DNA of 30,456 nt from Thermoplasmata archaeon. GTDB lineage: Archaea > Thermoplasmatota > Thermoplasmata > Lutacidiplasmatales > UBA184. Each line of letters begins with the position of its first letter. The first letter of the stretch is position 1. Below are positions 7,813 through 14,929 of this stretch, in pieces. The notes beneath the pieces are model-generated. The model was not told where the DNA came from. It did no database searches and was given only the letters and a program-made list of their open reading frames with translations. Location of the stretch: assembly GCA_021798415.1 (NCBI GenBank), contig JAJZGO010000006.1, forward strand, positions 1 to 30,456, read 5' to 3'. The position numbers and the translations under genes are program-made.

Positions 7813-8139
7813 ATGCCCGAGCCCGCGTCGGACCGACCGACCGTCCCCTCCGCGGTGACGGCCGTCGAGATCAAGCGCCGGCTCGGGACTCTCCGCTACG
7901 CGACGGACGCAAAGGAGCACGCCCACATCACGGTGAAGCCCGAGATCTGCGCGCGCTGCCCGCACTCCTTCTGCACGTTCGTCTGCCCCGCGAAATGCTA
8001 CGAGAGGATCGAGGGGCGCCTCGTCTTCCGGTACGAGGATTGCGTCGAGTGCGGGGCGTGCGACATCGCTTGCGACCAGGGGTCCGTGACGTGGACCCTC
8101 CCCCGCGGCCCGTACGGGGTCCGCTACGCCTACGGGTAG
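7813..8139 (+). CDS. fixX: FixX-like ferredoxin
   Basis: This is a small iron-sulfur protein of the FixX family, which in other organisms works with electron-transfer flavoprotein (FixAB) and the FixC flavoprotein to pass electrons to quinone. Of 108 residues, cysteines at 46, 49, 54, 58 and 62 form the first, irregular group (CARCPHSFCTFVCPAKC), and 77, 80, 83 and 87 form a classical CxxCxxCxxxC cluster. The C-terminus VTWTLPRGPYGVRYAYG matches the family's usual ending. It lies 14 bases after mdh with GGGAGG upstream, so the two are probably co-transcribed. No fixA, fixB or fixC gene is in the window, so its partner is elsewhere. Confidence 0.88.
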   Translation: MPEPASDRPTVPSAVTAVEIKRRLGTLRYATDAKEHAHITVKPEICARCPHSFCTFVCPAKCYERIEGRLVFRYEDCVECGACDIACDQGSVTWTLPRGPYGVRYAYG

Positions 8140-8214
8140 TCCGGGCGACGTACGGCCTTTCGGCGAACGTCCCGTCAACTTCATCCGCCGGGGCGGGCAG
8201 GTACTTCCCGCGGC

Positions 8215-8934
8215 ATGCCGGAGCCATCCCGACCCGGACCCCCTCGACCGCGCCTCGCCGGCCCGACGTCGATCGTCGTCTGGGGCCCGAACCGGGCCCT
8301 GCTCGCACGGACGGCGCTCGCCCTCGCCCGGGCGGCGGGAACCGAGCTTTTCTGGTTCGAGGTCCGCGACGGGGACCCCTCGGGGGCCGTCGAGGAGCTC
8401 GCCGAGCTCGCCCGGCTCGACCCGTCCCACGCGTTCGGGGTCGCCCCGGGGGACGTCGCGCCCGACGCTCGCGCGAACCACCCGGGGCGGTGGTCGATCG
8501 TCGCGGACTCCCCGTCGAGCGCCGACGCCGCGTCCCTCCGCATGCTCCTCCTCATGCCGCCGCGCCTGCGGGAGGTCGTCATGGACCGGGATCCGGAGGC
8601 GCCGCCCGCGACCCTCGTGGTGTCGAACGCGGACCGGGCGGCCGAGTTCTACTCGGCCGAGCCGGGGACGTTCGCCGACGGGATCCGGATGCTCAACCGG
8701 CTCGGCCTCACGCTCCTCGTCACGACGGGGCGACGGCCCCGCCCGAACGTCGGCGATTTCTCGGTCGTTTTCGAGGTCTCGGAGGCGCCCGGAGGGCCGG
8801 CGGCGAGCGTCGTCTGCGAGGCGGGCGACCCCACGCTCGGCCCCGCGTTCGTCCCGGGGGCCCGCACGCTCCTTCCCGCGTTCCTCGACTCCCTCGGCCC
8901 GGCGTTCTCACCTTCCAGTCAAGGCGCACCTTAA
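8215..8934 (+). CDS. Unrecognised protein, possible degenerate P-loop fold, 239 residues
   Basis: I do not recognise a family. The first strand and turn (TSIVVWGPNRALLARTALALARAAGTELFWFEV) resemble the start of a RecA/KaiC-type NTPase, but the Walker A lysine is absent. Strands such as ATLVVSNADR and GLTLLVTTGRR would suit the later core strands of such a fold. The protein is soluble, with a Pro-rich first 15 residues. Its TAA stop (8932-8934) lies inside the probable TATA box of the XPD gene, and the two genes are in the same reading frame. A non-catalytic KaiC-like protein is a guess from pattern only; the coding call is firmer than the fold. Confidence 0.72.
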   Translation: MPEPSRPGPPRPRLAGPTSIVVWGPNRALLARTALALARAAGTELFWFEVRDGDPSGAVEELAELARLDPSHAFGVAPGDVAPDARANHPGRWSIVADSPSSADAASLRMLLLMPPRLREVVMDRDPEAPPATLVVSNADRAAEFYSAEPGTFADGIRMLNRLGLTLLVTTGRRPRPNVGDFSVVFEVSEAPGGPAASVVCEAGDPTLGPAFVPGARTLLPAFLDSLGPAFSPSSQGAP

Positions 8935-8937
8935 AAC
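8928..8937 (+). promoter_or_regulatory. TATA-like box before XPD, overlapping the upstream stop
   Basis: CACCTTAAAACCCC around 8927-8938 has an A/T core TTAAAA. Transcription would start near 8958-8962, downstream of the preceding gene, and about 12-16 bases before the proposed ACG start of XPD. Confidence 0.5.
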
Positions 8938-8973
8938 CCCGGCCCGAGGCTCGGGACGGGCGGAGCAGCCCGT

Positions 8974-11040
8974 ACGACGGCCACCCCCCCATCCTCCGAA
9001 CTCCCGCTGCTCTTTCCGTACCGACCCCGGCCCGGCCAGGACTCGATCCTCCGGGCGGTCTCCGACCTCACCGACCGGGGCGGCCCGCTGCTCGTCCACG
9101 CCCCGACGGGGAGCGGAAAGACGGTCGCCGTCCTGGCCCCGCTCATCGAGCACGCCGAAGCGGCGGACCACAAGGTCCTCTACCTCGTCCGGACCCACTC
9201 CCAGGAGGTCCAGGTCCTTCACGAAGTGCGGACGATCGCGCACCGCCTGGAGCGGCCGATCCTCGCGCTCGGGCTCCAGGGCCGCGCCCGTCGGTGCTTC
9301 CTCCTCGAGAACGTCGCCGAGATCAAAGGCGCCACAGCGGAGGAGCACGGAAAGCTGTGCGCCGACCGCAAGCGGGCGACCGAGCGCGCCATGCGCGGGG
9401 AAGCGCCGGTCGAGGCTCCTCCCGAGCTCCCCGAGGGAGGGGAGATCGACCTCACGGACCTCGACGGCTGCCCGTACTACGCGCGCGTCCTGCAGTCCGA
9501 CCTCGATGGCCTGGTCGAGCGGCTGAGCGCGAAGCTGCCCGCGCCCCACGAGTTCGAGGCGTACTGCCGAGAGGAGAACCTGTGCGCCTACGAGCTCTCG
9601 AAGCGTCTCGTGCCGCACGCCCGGGTCGTGACCGCCCCGTATGCCTTCTTCTTCCACCCGCAGATCCGCCGCGCGCTCTTCGCGTGGCTCGGGGTCGAGC
9701 CGAACCGGATCGACCTCGTCGTCGACGAGGCGCACAACCTCCCGAGCCACCTGCGCGAGCTGACGACCGTCGCGCTCCCCCAGGAGTCGGTGCGCCGCGC
9801 CCGGGCCGAGGTCGCCGAGCGGGGGGACTTCCAGTTGCCCGACGGACCGAGCGCGAGCCGGTTCCTCGACCTGGTCGGCGCCGCCGTCGAGGAGCTCATC
9901 CACGCGCTGGCGCGCGACGACGACGCGGTCCTCCCCCCGTCGGTCTTCGAGGACGCGCTCCTCACGGCCCTCGGCGGCACCTCCCACCGCCTCGACACCT
10001 GGCTCGGCGCGCTCGCGACGTGGGGCGAGAACCTGCGCGACGAGCGGCGCCGGGAACGACGGCTGCCGCGCTCGTGGGTCCACACGGTCGCGCTCACGCT
10101 CCTCTCCTGGCCTCAGCTCGAGGCTCCGGGGTACGTGAAGGTCGCGACCCGCCTGCCGCGGCCGGCGCTCGAGGCGTACGCGCTCGACGCCTCCGCCGCC
10201 GCGCGTCCGATCCTCGACGTGCACCTCTCGGTCCACATGTCGGGGACCCTCGCGCCGCTCGAGGAATACCGCGACTCCCTCGGGCTCGGTCCGAAGGCCC
10301 GGCTCCTCGAGGTCCCGTCGCACTTCCCGCCCGAGAACCGGAAGTTCCTCTTTGACCCGTCGGTGACGACACGCTTCGAGGAGCTGAAGCACGACCCCCG
10401 GGCGATCCAGCGGCTCGCCGACCGCCTGGCCGAGGTGCTCCAGACGCTGCCCGTGAAGACCGCGGTGTTCTTCCCGAGCTTCGATCTGATGCAGCGCGTC
10501 CTCGACGCGGGCCTCCAGACCCAATTGCCGGGGAACGTCTTCATCGAGTACAGCAAGCTCCCCAGCGGCGACCTCTGGCGCTCGATCGAGGGGTGGAAGA
10601 AGGACCCGGAGGGGACGATCCTCCTCGGGGTCGCAGGCGGGCGACTCTCCGAGGGGATCGACTATCCCGACGAGGAGCTCGAGGCGGTCGTCCTCGTGGG
10701 CATTCCGTACCCGCGGCCGACCGCGAAGCGCGAGGCGCTGCGCCGCTACCTCGACTCGACGGTCGGCAAGGGCTGGGAGTACACCGTCGAAGCGCCCGCC
10801 CAGCGGGCGATCGTCCAGGCGTGCGGGCGCATGATCCGCTCCGAGCACGACCGCGGCATCGCGATCGTCCTCGACCGCCGGGCGACGGCGTTCGCCTCCA
10901 GCCTGCCCGGTCTCGCTCCTGTCGAAGACCTCGCCCGCGTGACCCAACAGTTCTATGGGCGCCGGGCCCGCTGGTCGTCGACCGCGAGCCGATCGCCGGG
11001 CGGCCCCCCCGCGCCCGGGTCCCCCGCCGCCGGCCCCTGA
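8974..11040 (+). CDS. xpd: XPD/Rad3-family iron-sulfur DNA helicase, no standard start codon
   Basis: This is a 5'-3' superfamily 2 helicase, homologous to the TFIIH subunit XPD and linked to DNA repair. Seen from the proposed start: Walker A APTGSGKT with K49, cysteines at 108, 129, 166, 198 and 204 in the iron-sulfur region (four are expected to bind the 4Fe-4S cluster), DEAH at 251-254, a GGRLSEGIDYP segment, and motif VI QACGRMIR at 615-622. The family N-terminus LPLLFPYRPRPGQ begins at codon 9001, but no ATG, GTG or TTG occurs in any plus frame from the TAA at 8932 to 9226, which is already past Walker A. The best placed near-cognate codon is ACG 8974, with GGAG at 8962-8965 (8-base spacing); CTG 9007 is an alternative. 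The start is therefore uncertain, but the gene is not. Confidence 0.9.
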   Translation, partial: TTATPPSSELPLLFPYRPRPGQDSILRAVSDLTDRGGPLLVHAPTGSGKTVAVLAPLIEHAEAADHKVLYLVRTHSQEVQVLHEVRTIAHRLERPILALGLQGRARRCFLLENVAEIKGATAEEHGKLCADRKRATERAMRGEAPVEAPPELPEGGEIDLTDLDGCPYYARVLQSDLDGLVERLSAKLPAPHEFEAYCREENLCAYELSKRLVPHARVVTAPYAFFFHPQIRRALFAWLGVEPNRIDLVVDEAHNLPSHLRELTTVALPQESVRRARAEVAERGDFQLPDGPSASRFLDLVGAAVEELIHALARDDDAVLPPSVFEDALLTALGGTSHRLDTWLGALATWGENLRDERRRERRLPRSWVHTVALTLLSWPQLEAPGYVKVATRLPRPALEAYALDASAAARPILDVHLSVHMSGTLAPLEEYRDSLGLGPKARLLEVPSHFPPENRKFLFDPSVTTRFEELKHDPRAIQRLADRLAEVLQTLPVKTAVFFPSFDLMQRVLDAGLQTQLPGNVFIEYSKLPSGDLWRSIEGWKKDPEGTILLGVAGGRLSEGIDYPDEELEAVVLVGIPYPRPTAKREALRRYLDSTVGKGWEYTVEAPAQRAIVQACGRMIRSEHDRGIAIVLDRRATAFASSLPGLAPVEDLARVTQQFYGRRARWSSTASRSPGGPPAPGSPAAGP

Positions 11041-11510
11041 GCGCCGGGCGCGAGCGCGTCGTCCGCGGCGTCGGGGTCGAGAGTACCGGGTGGTTCGGGT
11101 CAGCGAGGAGCTCTACATCGGCGGGGCGGCCACCACGCCCGTCGTTCCGGGCCCTTCCACAGCCCCCGGAACGGGCGACACCGACCCGTGCGCGAGGAGC
11201 GGCGGCGCCGTGGGAGCGCGGCGGAACCGACCGCGGCCGCTGATCCCGGAGTTGCGGCCGTCGGGACGCTGACCCGGAAGGTCTCCCCCGCGCGGAAGCC
11301 GCCGTACGTTCCCAATCCGCACGCACCACCGAAGGTAGGTCAGCGGGGGCGGGATCGCGATGGGGTGGCACGTCGGTCCGCGTGACGCCCGGACGAGCGG
11401 GGACCGCGCGCGGTCCCCGGAGTCGTCCGTGACGGAGCCGGCCACGGCGTAGCGGGCAACATCGTGGACCGACCCCGATACCTCCGGACGCTCGAGGTCG
11501 AGGGCGGTGT
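11041..11510. other. 470-base convergent gap with a strong hairpin
   Basis: This lies between the end of XPD (plus) and the end of the 283-residue membrane protein gene (minus). Open frames cross it, but none shows membrane segments, motifs or a start with a convincing upstream signal, so I leave it non-coding. Its main content is the inverted repeat at 11391-11428. Confidence 0.5.
11391..11428. repeat. Long inverted repeat in a convergent gap, possible terminator
   Basis: Positions 11398-11419 form a perfect 22-base palindrome (CGGGGACCGCG and its complement). Just outside, GGACGA (11391-11396) pairs with TCGTCC (11423-11428) after a short mismatch. As RNA or as a cruciform this would be very stable. 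Its place between converging genes suggests bidirectional termination or mRNA-end protection, though it lacks the T-run typical of archaeal terminators. Confidence 0.6.
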
Positions 11511-12362
11511 TCAGGACAGCGACCCCGCCGTCGAGCACTGAACGACCGAATCCGCGCGGGAGAGGCGGCGGCTGCTCCAGGCGAGGGCGGCAAGCGAGAG
11601 GGGGAAGGAGAGCAGCATGAGCGGCACCGAGTACGCGGCCCACGCGACCAGGAGTCCGGCGCCCGCGGTCCCCGCGAGGAGGTTCGCAAGGAGGATCGTC
11701 CCGCAGCTCGGGCAATTGACGAGGAGCGCGCTCACGGTGCCGACCGAGGCGCCGCCGACCGCTGTGGGGCCCGACCCTCGTCGGCTCAGGAGGGCCGTCG
11801 CCATCGCGACGTTCATCGAGAACAACAGGGTCGCGAGGAAGACCGTCACCATCACGATCGGGTACGTAACGAGCTCGAACGAAGGGGCGACGATGAGGAT
11901 CGCCGCCGGCGTTTCGCCGACCGGGCCGCAGCAGAGCACGTTCTGGGCCGAGGGGTAGGCGCTCGCCCAGATCCCCGGCCCGCCGCTCGACCAGCCGTAG
12001 ACGCTCAGGAAGGCGCCGACCAAGAGCACGTAGGCCGCCGCCGAGATCGCCATCGTGCGGCGCTCGCGTCGTCCGGCGAGGGCGTCCGCGATCGACCGCC
12101 TCACGGTTCCCGGAGCGCGACCGCGCCAGACGCCGAGGAGCGTCCGCCATGACCAGAGGACGAGGACGGCCCCCAATGTGATGGAGGCGAAGACGAGCGC
12201 TCCCACGAGAGCCCACGAGGCCTGGGCGCCGGCCGCGAGCGGACCGACGTCCGACCAGTTGCCGGGGTAGAGCGTCATCGGCCCGAAGAGGAGCGCGAAC
12301 CCGACCGCGAACCGGCGGTAGGCGCGCCGTTCGCCCGTCCGCAGACCGTCGTCGGAGTCCAT
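11511..12362 (-). CDS. Polytopic membrane protein with CC and CPSC motifs, 283 residues
   Basis: I do not recognise this family. About six hydrophobic segments are visible (near residues 17-32, 47-71, 104-122, 152-192 which may be two, 204-240, and 241-263). Two cysteine pairs stand out: C144-C145 (NVLCCGPVGE) at the start of a membrane segment and C217/C220 (VNCPSCGT) inside one. The middle part (about 148-240) aligns by eye with residues 74-175 of the divergent neighbour, including a proline-containing segment, a long Ala/Leu/Val helix and the Cys motif followed by Gly/Ala-rich residues. The two are probably paralogues or partners. The start is ATG 12362; no Shine-Dalgarno site is visible, and a weak AAAAGG box lies about 40 bases upstream on the same strand. 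Confidence 0.82.
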   Translation of the reverse strand: MDSDDGLRTGERRAYRRFAVGFALLFGPMTLYPGNWSDVGPLAAGAQASWALVGALVFASITLGAVLVLWSWRTLLGVWRGRAPGTVRRSIADALAGRRERRTMAISAAAYVLLVGAFLSVYGWSSGGPGIWASAYPSAQNVLCCGPVGETPAAILIVAPSFELVTYPIVMVTVFLATLLFSMNVAMATALLSRRGSGPTAVGGASVGTVSALLVNCPSCGTILLANLLAGTAGAGLLVAWAAYSVPLMLLSFPLSLAALAWSSRRLSRADSVVQCSTAGSLS

Positions 12363-12412
12363 GGGACCTAGAGGCCGGCACGCAGGACCGAGCCTCGCCT
12401 TTTCCCCGCGTC

Positions 12413-12421
12413 GTTCGTACG
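12413..12421 (-). promoter_or_regulatory. CGTACGAAC motif in the divergent promoter
   Basis: The minus strand reads CGTACGAAC. The same nine bases occur at 19299-19307 and 21276-21284, also in promoter regions. This copy sits upstream of the weak promoter of the 283-residue gene. It is a candidate transcription-factor site. Confidence 0.4.
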
Positions 12422-12536
12422 ACGCGTCGCGCCCTCTCCAGCGCTTCCCGCGCGGGGGGAGGCTGCCCGAGACCGCGGGCGTCCGATCGTTCGCCCGGGG
12501 ACGGGACGGGGGCGGCGACGGGTTCGTCCGGCAGTC

Positions 12537-12544
12537 GTATAAGG
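12537..12544 (+). promoter_or_regulatory. TATA box for the 411-residue membrane protein
   Basis: GTATAAGG is centred about 26 bases before ATG 12566, which predicts a leaderless transcript. Confidence 0.65.
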
Positions 12545-12565
12545 TCGGCCCGCGATGGCCGGGAG

Positions 12566-13801
12566 ATGGTCGATGTCGCGACGGTCGACCGGTGGTTCGG
12601 CCTCCTCACGCTCCGGGAAAGCCGCCGGTTCGTCCGGGCGCGGTTCGGCCGCCTCGTGGCCGGAGGCATCGCCGTCGCCTTCGCGGTCGCCTCGATGCTC
12701 GTGAGCGGCATGCTCGCGATCTACGCGCGCCCGGCCGACCTGCCGTCGCAGGTCGTCGTCCTCTGGGGCAATCCCCTGGGGGTCGACCCATGGAACTATC
12801 CCGCGATCCTCGCGACCGGACCGTGGGGGGTCCTCTCGCTGCCGTTCCTTGCGACCGTCACGATGGTCCTCGTATCGGCGGGCGTCGGGCTCGGCGCCGC
12901 CGTGAGCGCGTTGCTCCTCGTCCCGCTCCTTCGGAATAGGCGCCGCGCCCGTCGGGACGTCGTGTCGGCCTCGACGATCGGCGCGACCCCGACGATCGCG
13001 GGCCTCGGACTCCTCGGGGCCTGCTGCTGCACGAGCTGCCTCACGACCGCGAGCGTGCCCCTGATCGCGGCCGCCTCCGGCGCCTCTCTCTCGTCCCTCC
13101 TGCTGAACGACTGGTACGTGAACGTCTTCCAGGTCGCGATCGTCTTCCTCGCGCTCGTCGCCCAGGAGAGGGCGCTCGTGCGCGCGACGTCGGGGTGCCC
13201 GACGGCGCCCCCCTCGTCCCGACGGCTCGTCGGGAGCATCGTCCTGCGCGTCCTCCTGTTCGTGGCGGGGGTCACTTGGTCGCTGGCGATGTTCGTCGAG
13301 TGGGGGTCCGTCTCCCCCGCCAGCGCCGGTCTCGCGACGTGGTACCACTGGATCGTCGAGCACCAGCTTCTGAGCCTGACCGCGGTCGCCGCGGCGATCT
13401 TCCCGGACGAGTTCGTTCGCGGTGTGCGCCGGATCGTCTCCCGTTCCGGCGGGTGGTTCCTGCGCGGACCGCTGCTCGTCGGTGCCGTCACGTGGGGGCT
13501 CTGGGTTCCGCCTTCGCTCGCGTCCCTCGGGCTCGGCGGACTCCTCAACGAACTCTTCGGCTACCTCGCGCTTCCGTCGAGCTGGGGCGCGGTACCCCCC
13601 GACGCTCCGCTCGGCGCCGCGCTCCTCTTTCACTGGGTCTTCCAGCACGCCCTGCTCTCGGGATTCGGACTGGTCCTCGCCCTCCGCCCCCGCCTCGCCC
13701 TCGCACCGCTCGAATGGTCGATCGGCGTTCCCGTCGCGGCCGGTGGGGTCCCGTCGGGGACCGACCGTCCGCGTCCGACGCCGAGCTCGCCGGCCGGCTG
13801 A
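12566..13801 (+). CDS. Polytopic membrane protein with CCCxxC and duplicated HWxxxH motifs, 411 residues
   Basis: Not a family I recognise. Roughly eight membrane segments are visible. The N-terminal half has the cluster C153-C154-C155-x-x-C158 (GACCCTSCLT) within a hydrophobic stretch and appears homologous to the divergent 283-residue protein. The C-terminal half looks internally duplicated: HWIVEHQLLS at 261-270 and HWVFQHALLS at 356-365 share a pattern of two histidines five residues apart, each preceded by a GVTW/AVTW helix. Buried Cys clusters and paired histidines suggest metal or heme binding, or redox chemistry at the membrane; that is inference. ATG 12566 is placed about 26 bases from a TATA box, so a leaderless start is likely. 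The tail after residue 385 is Pro/Ser-rich. Confidence 0.85.
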   Translation: MVDVATVDRWFGLLTLRESRRFVRARFGRLVAGGIAVAFAVASMLVSGMLAIYARPADLPSQVVVLWGNPLGVDPWNYPAILATGPWGVLSLPFLATVTMVLVSAGVGLGAAVSALLLVPLLRNRRRARRDVVSASTIGATPTIAGLGLLGACCCTSCLTTASVPLIAAASGASLSSLLLNDWYVNVFQVAIVFLALVAQERALVRATSGCPTAPPSSRRLVGSIVLRVLLFVAGVTWSLAMFVEWGSVSPASAGLATWYHWIVEHQLLSLTAVAAAIFPDEFVRGVRRIVSRSGGWFLRGPLLVGAVTWGLWVPPSLASLGLGGLLNELFGYLALPSSWGAVPPDAPLGAALLFHWVFQHALLSGFGLVLALRPRLALAPLEWSIGVPVAAGGVPSGTDRPRPTPSSPAG

Positions 13802-13912
13802 GGAACTCGGACCATCAAGTCCCGACGCGGGGCCGTCGTGCGTGGGCGGGCGGTCGGAAAACGTGGGACGCCTCACCCGACCTCACCCCCGCCCGGCCCG
13901 CGGGTCGTCCGC

Positions 13913-13920
13913 CATAAGAG
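13913..13920 (+). promoter_or_regulatory. TATA-like box for the heptose operon
   Basis: CATAAGAG is centred about 35 bases before ATG 13952 in a GC-rich gap and predicts a leader of about 10 bases. Confidence 0.5.
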
Positions 13921-13951
13921 GTATGAACTTGCGCGGGCGCTTCCCCCGCGG

Positions 13952-14929
13952 ATGATCATTACCCGGACCCCCCTGCGGATCAGCTTCGCGGGAGGCGGGA
14001 CGGACCTTCCGTCGTTCTACCGGGTGTACGGCGGAGGCGCGGTGACGAGCGCCGCGATCGACCGCTACATCCACGTCCTCGTGAACGACAAGTTCGACCG
14101 CTCGATCCGCGTCGCCTACTCTCGGACGGAGAACGTCGAGCGGCTCGACGACCTCCAGCACGGGCTCGTCCGGGAAGCGATGCGAATGGTCGACCTCAAG
14201 GAGTCGATCGAGATCCACACGATCGCCGATATCCCCTCGGAAGGCACCGGGCTCGGGTCGTCCTCGACGCTGACGGTCGGTCTCTTGAACGCCCTCTACG
14301 CGCAACGGGGGATGCTGCGGGACCCGGCCGAGCTCGCGGAGGAGGCGTGTCGGATCGAGATCGATCGCCTCGGTGGTGCCCTCGGCAAGCAGGACCAGTA
14401 CATCGCCGCGTTCGGCGGGGTCCAGTACCTGGACTTCCACGAGGACGGCTCGGTGCGCGCGTCCCCGATCCCGCTCGCCACGACCGACCGCGAGGCGCTC
14501 AGCGATCGCCTGTCGTTGTTCTACACGGGGATCACCCGCAAGGCGGAGGGGATCCTCAAGGAACAGAGCGCCCGGACCGAGTCGAACCGGGACGCGCTCC
14601 TGCGGATGCGCGACCTCGCGGGGACCGCACGGTCCGCGATCGTTCAACGCGACTGGGAGCGGCTCGGGGCGGTCTTGGACGAGGGCTGGCAGCTCAAGCG
14701 GAACCTCTCGCCCGGGATCTCGAACACCGAGATCGACCAGCGGTACGCGGCCGCGCGGGCCGCGGGGGCGTGGGGCGGCAAGATCACGGGCGCCGGCGGA
14801 GGGGGCTTCCTGCTCCTCCTCCACCCACCCGAGCAGAGTCGTCAAATAGCGGACGCCGTCTCGCCGCTCCAGCGCCTTCCCGTGAGGATCACGCCCGAGG
14901 GATCGCGGATTCTTTTCGTGGGACGATGA
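13952..14929 (+). CDS. hddA: GHMP-family sugar kinase, D-glycero-D-manno-heptose 7-phosphate kinase-like
   Basis: A GHMP-superfamily kinase that probably phosphorylates C1 of heptose 7-phosphate in the nucleotide-activated heptose route used for surface glycans. All three GHMP motifs are clear: RTPLRISFAGGGTDLPSFY at the N-terminus, PSEGTGLGSSSTLTVG (the ATP-binding loop), and the C-terminal KITGAGGGGFLLLL. The opening TPLRISFAGGGTD pattern is typical of the HddA/fucokinase branch, and the isomerase next door favours a heptose substrate. Length is 325 residues. ATG 13952 starts right before motif 1. The stop overlaps the next start (ATGA). Other sugar 1-kinases of the same branch, such as fucose kinase, are the main alternative. 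Confidence 0.86.
   Translation: MIITRTPLRISFAGGGTDLPSFYRVYGGGAVTSAAIDRYIHVLVNDKFDRSIRVAYSRTENVERLDDLQHGLVREAMRMVDLKESIEIHTIADIPSEGTGLGSSSTLTVGLLNALYAQRGMLRDPAELAEEACRIEIDRLGGALGKQDQYIAAFGGVQYLDFHEDGSVRASPIPLATTDREALSDRLSLFYTGITRKAEGILKEQSARTESNRDALLRMRDLAGTARSAIVQRDWERLGAVLDEGWQLKRNLSPGISNTEIDQRYAAARAAGAWGGKITGAGGGGFLLLLHPPEQSRQIADAVSPLQRLPVRITPEGSRILFVGR

Noticed and set aside
8908..10947. Minus-strand frame of 679 codons opposite XPD
   Set aside because: The plus strand encodes all helicase motifs; the antisense product is a repetitive Arg/Glu/Val sequence.
10955..11272. Small plus-strand gene after XPD (frame containing RVSEELYIGG)
   Set aside because: No start with a supporting signal outside XPD, and the rest is Pro/Gly/Arg-rich; I could not separate it from chance.
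11113..12711. Minus-strand frame of 532 codons crossing the 283-residue gene
   Set aside because: It is in a different frame from the membrane protein, runs through the divergent promoter, and has no membrane helices or motifs.
12368..13876. Minus-strand frame of 502 codons opposite the 411-residue gene
   Set aside because: Antisense of a clear polytopic membrane protein; the highly charged low-complexity translation is typical of such shadows.
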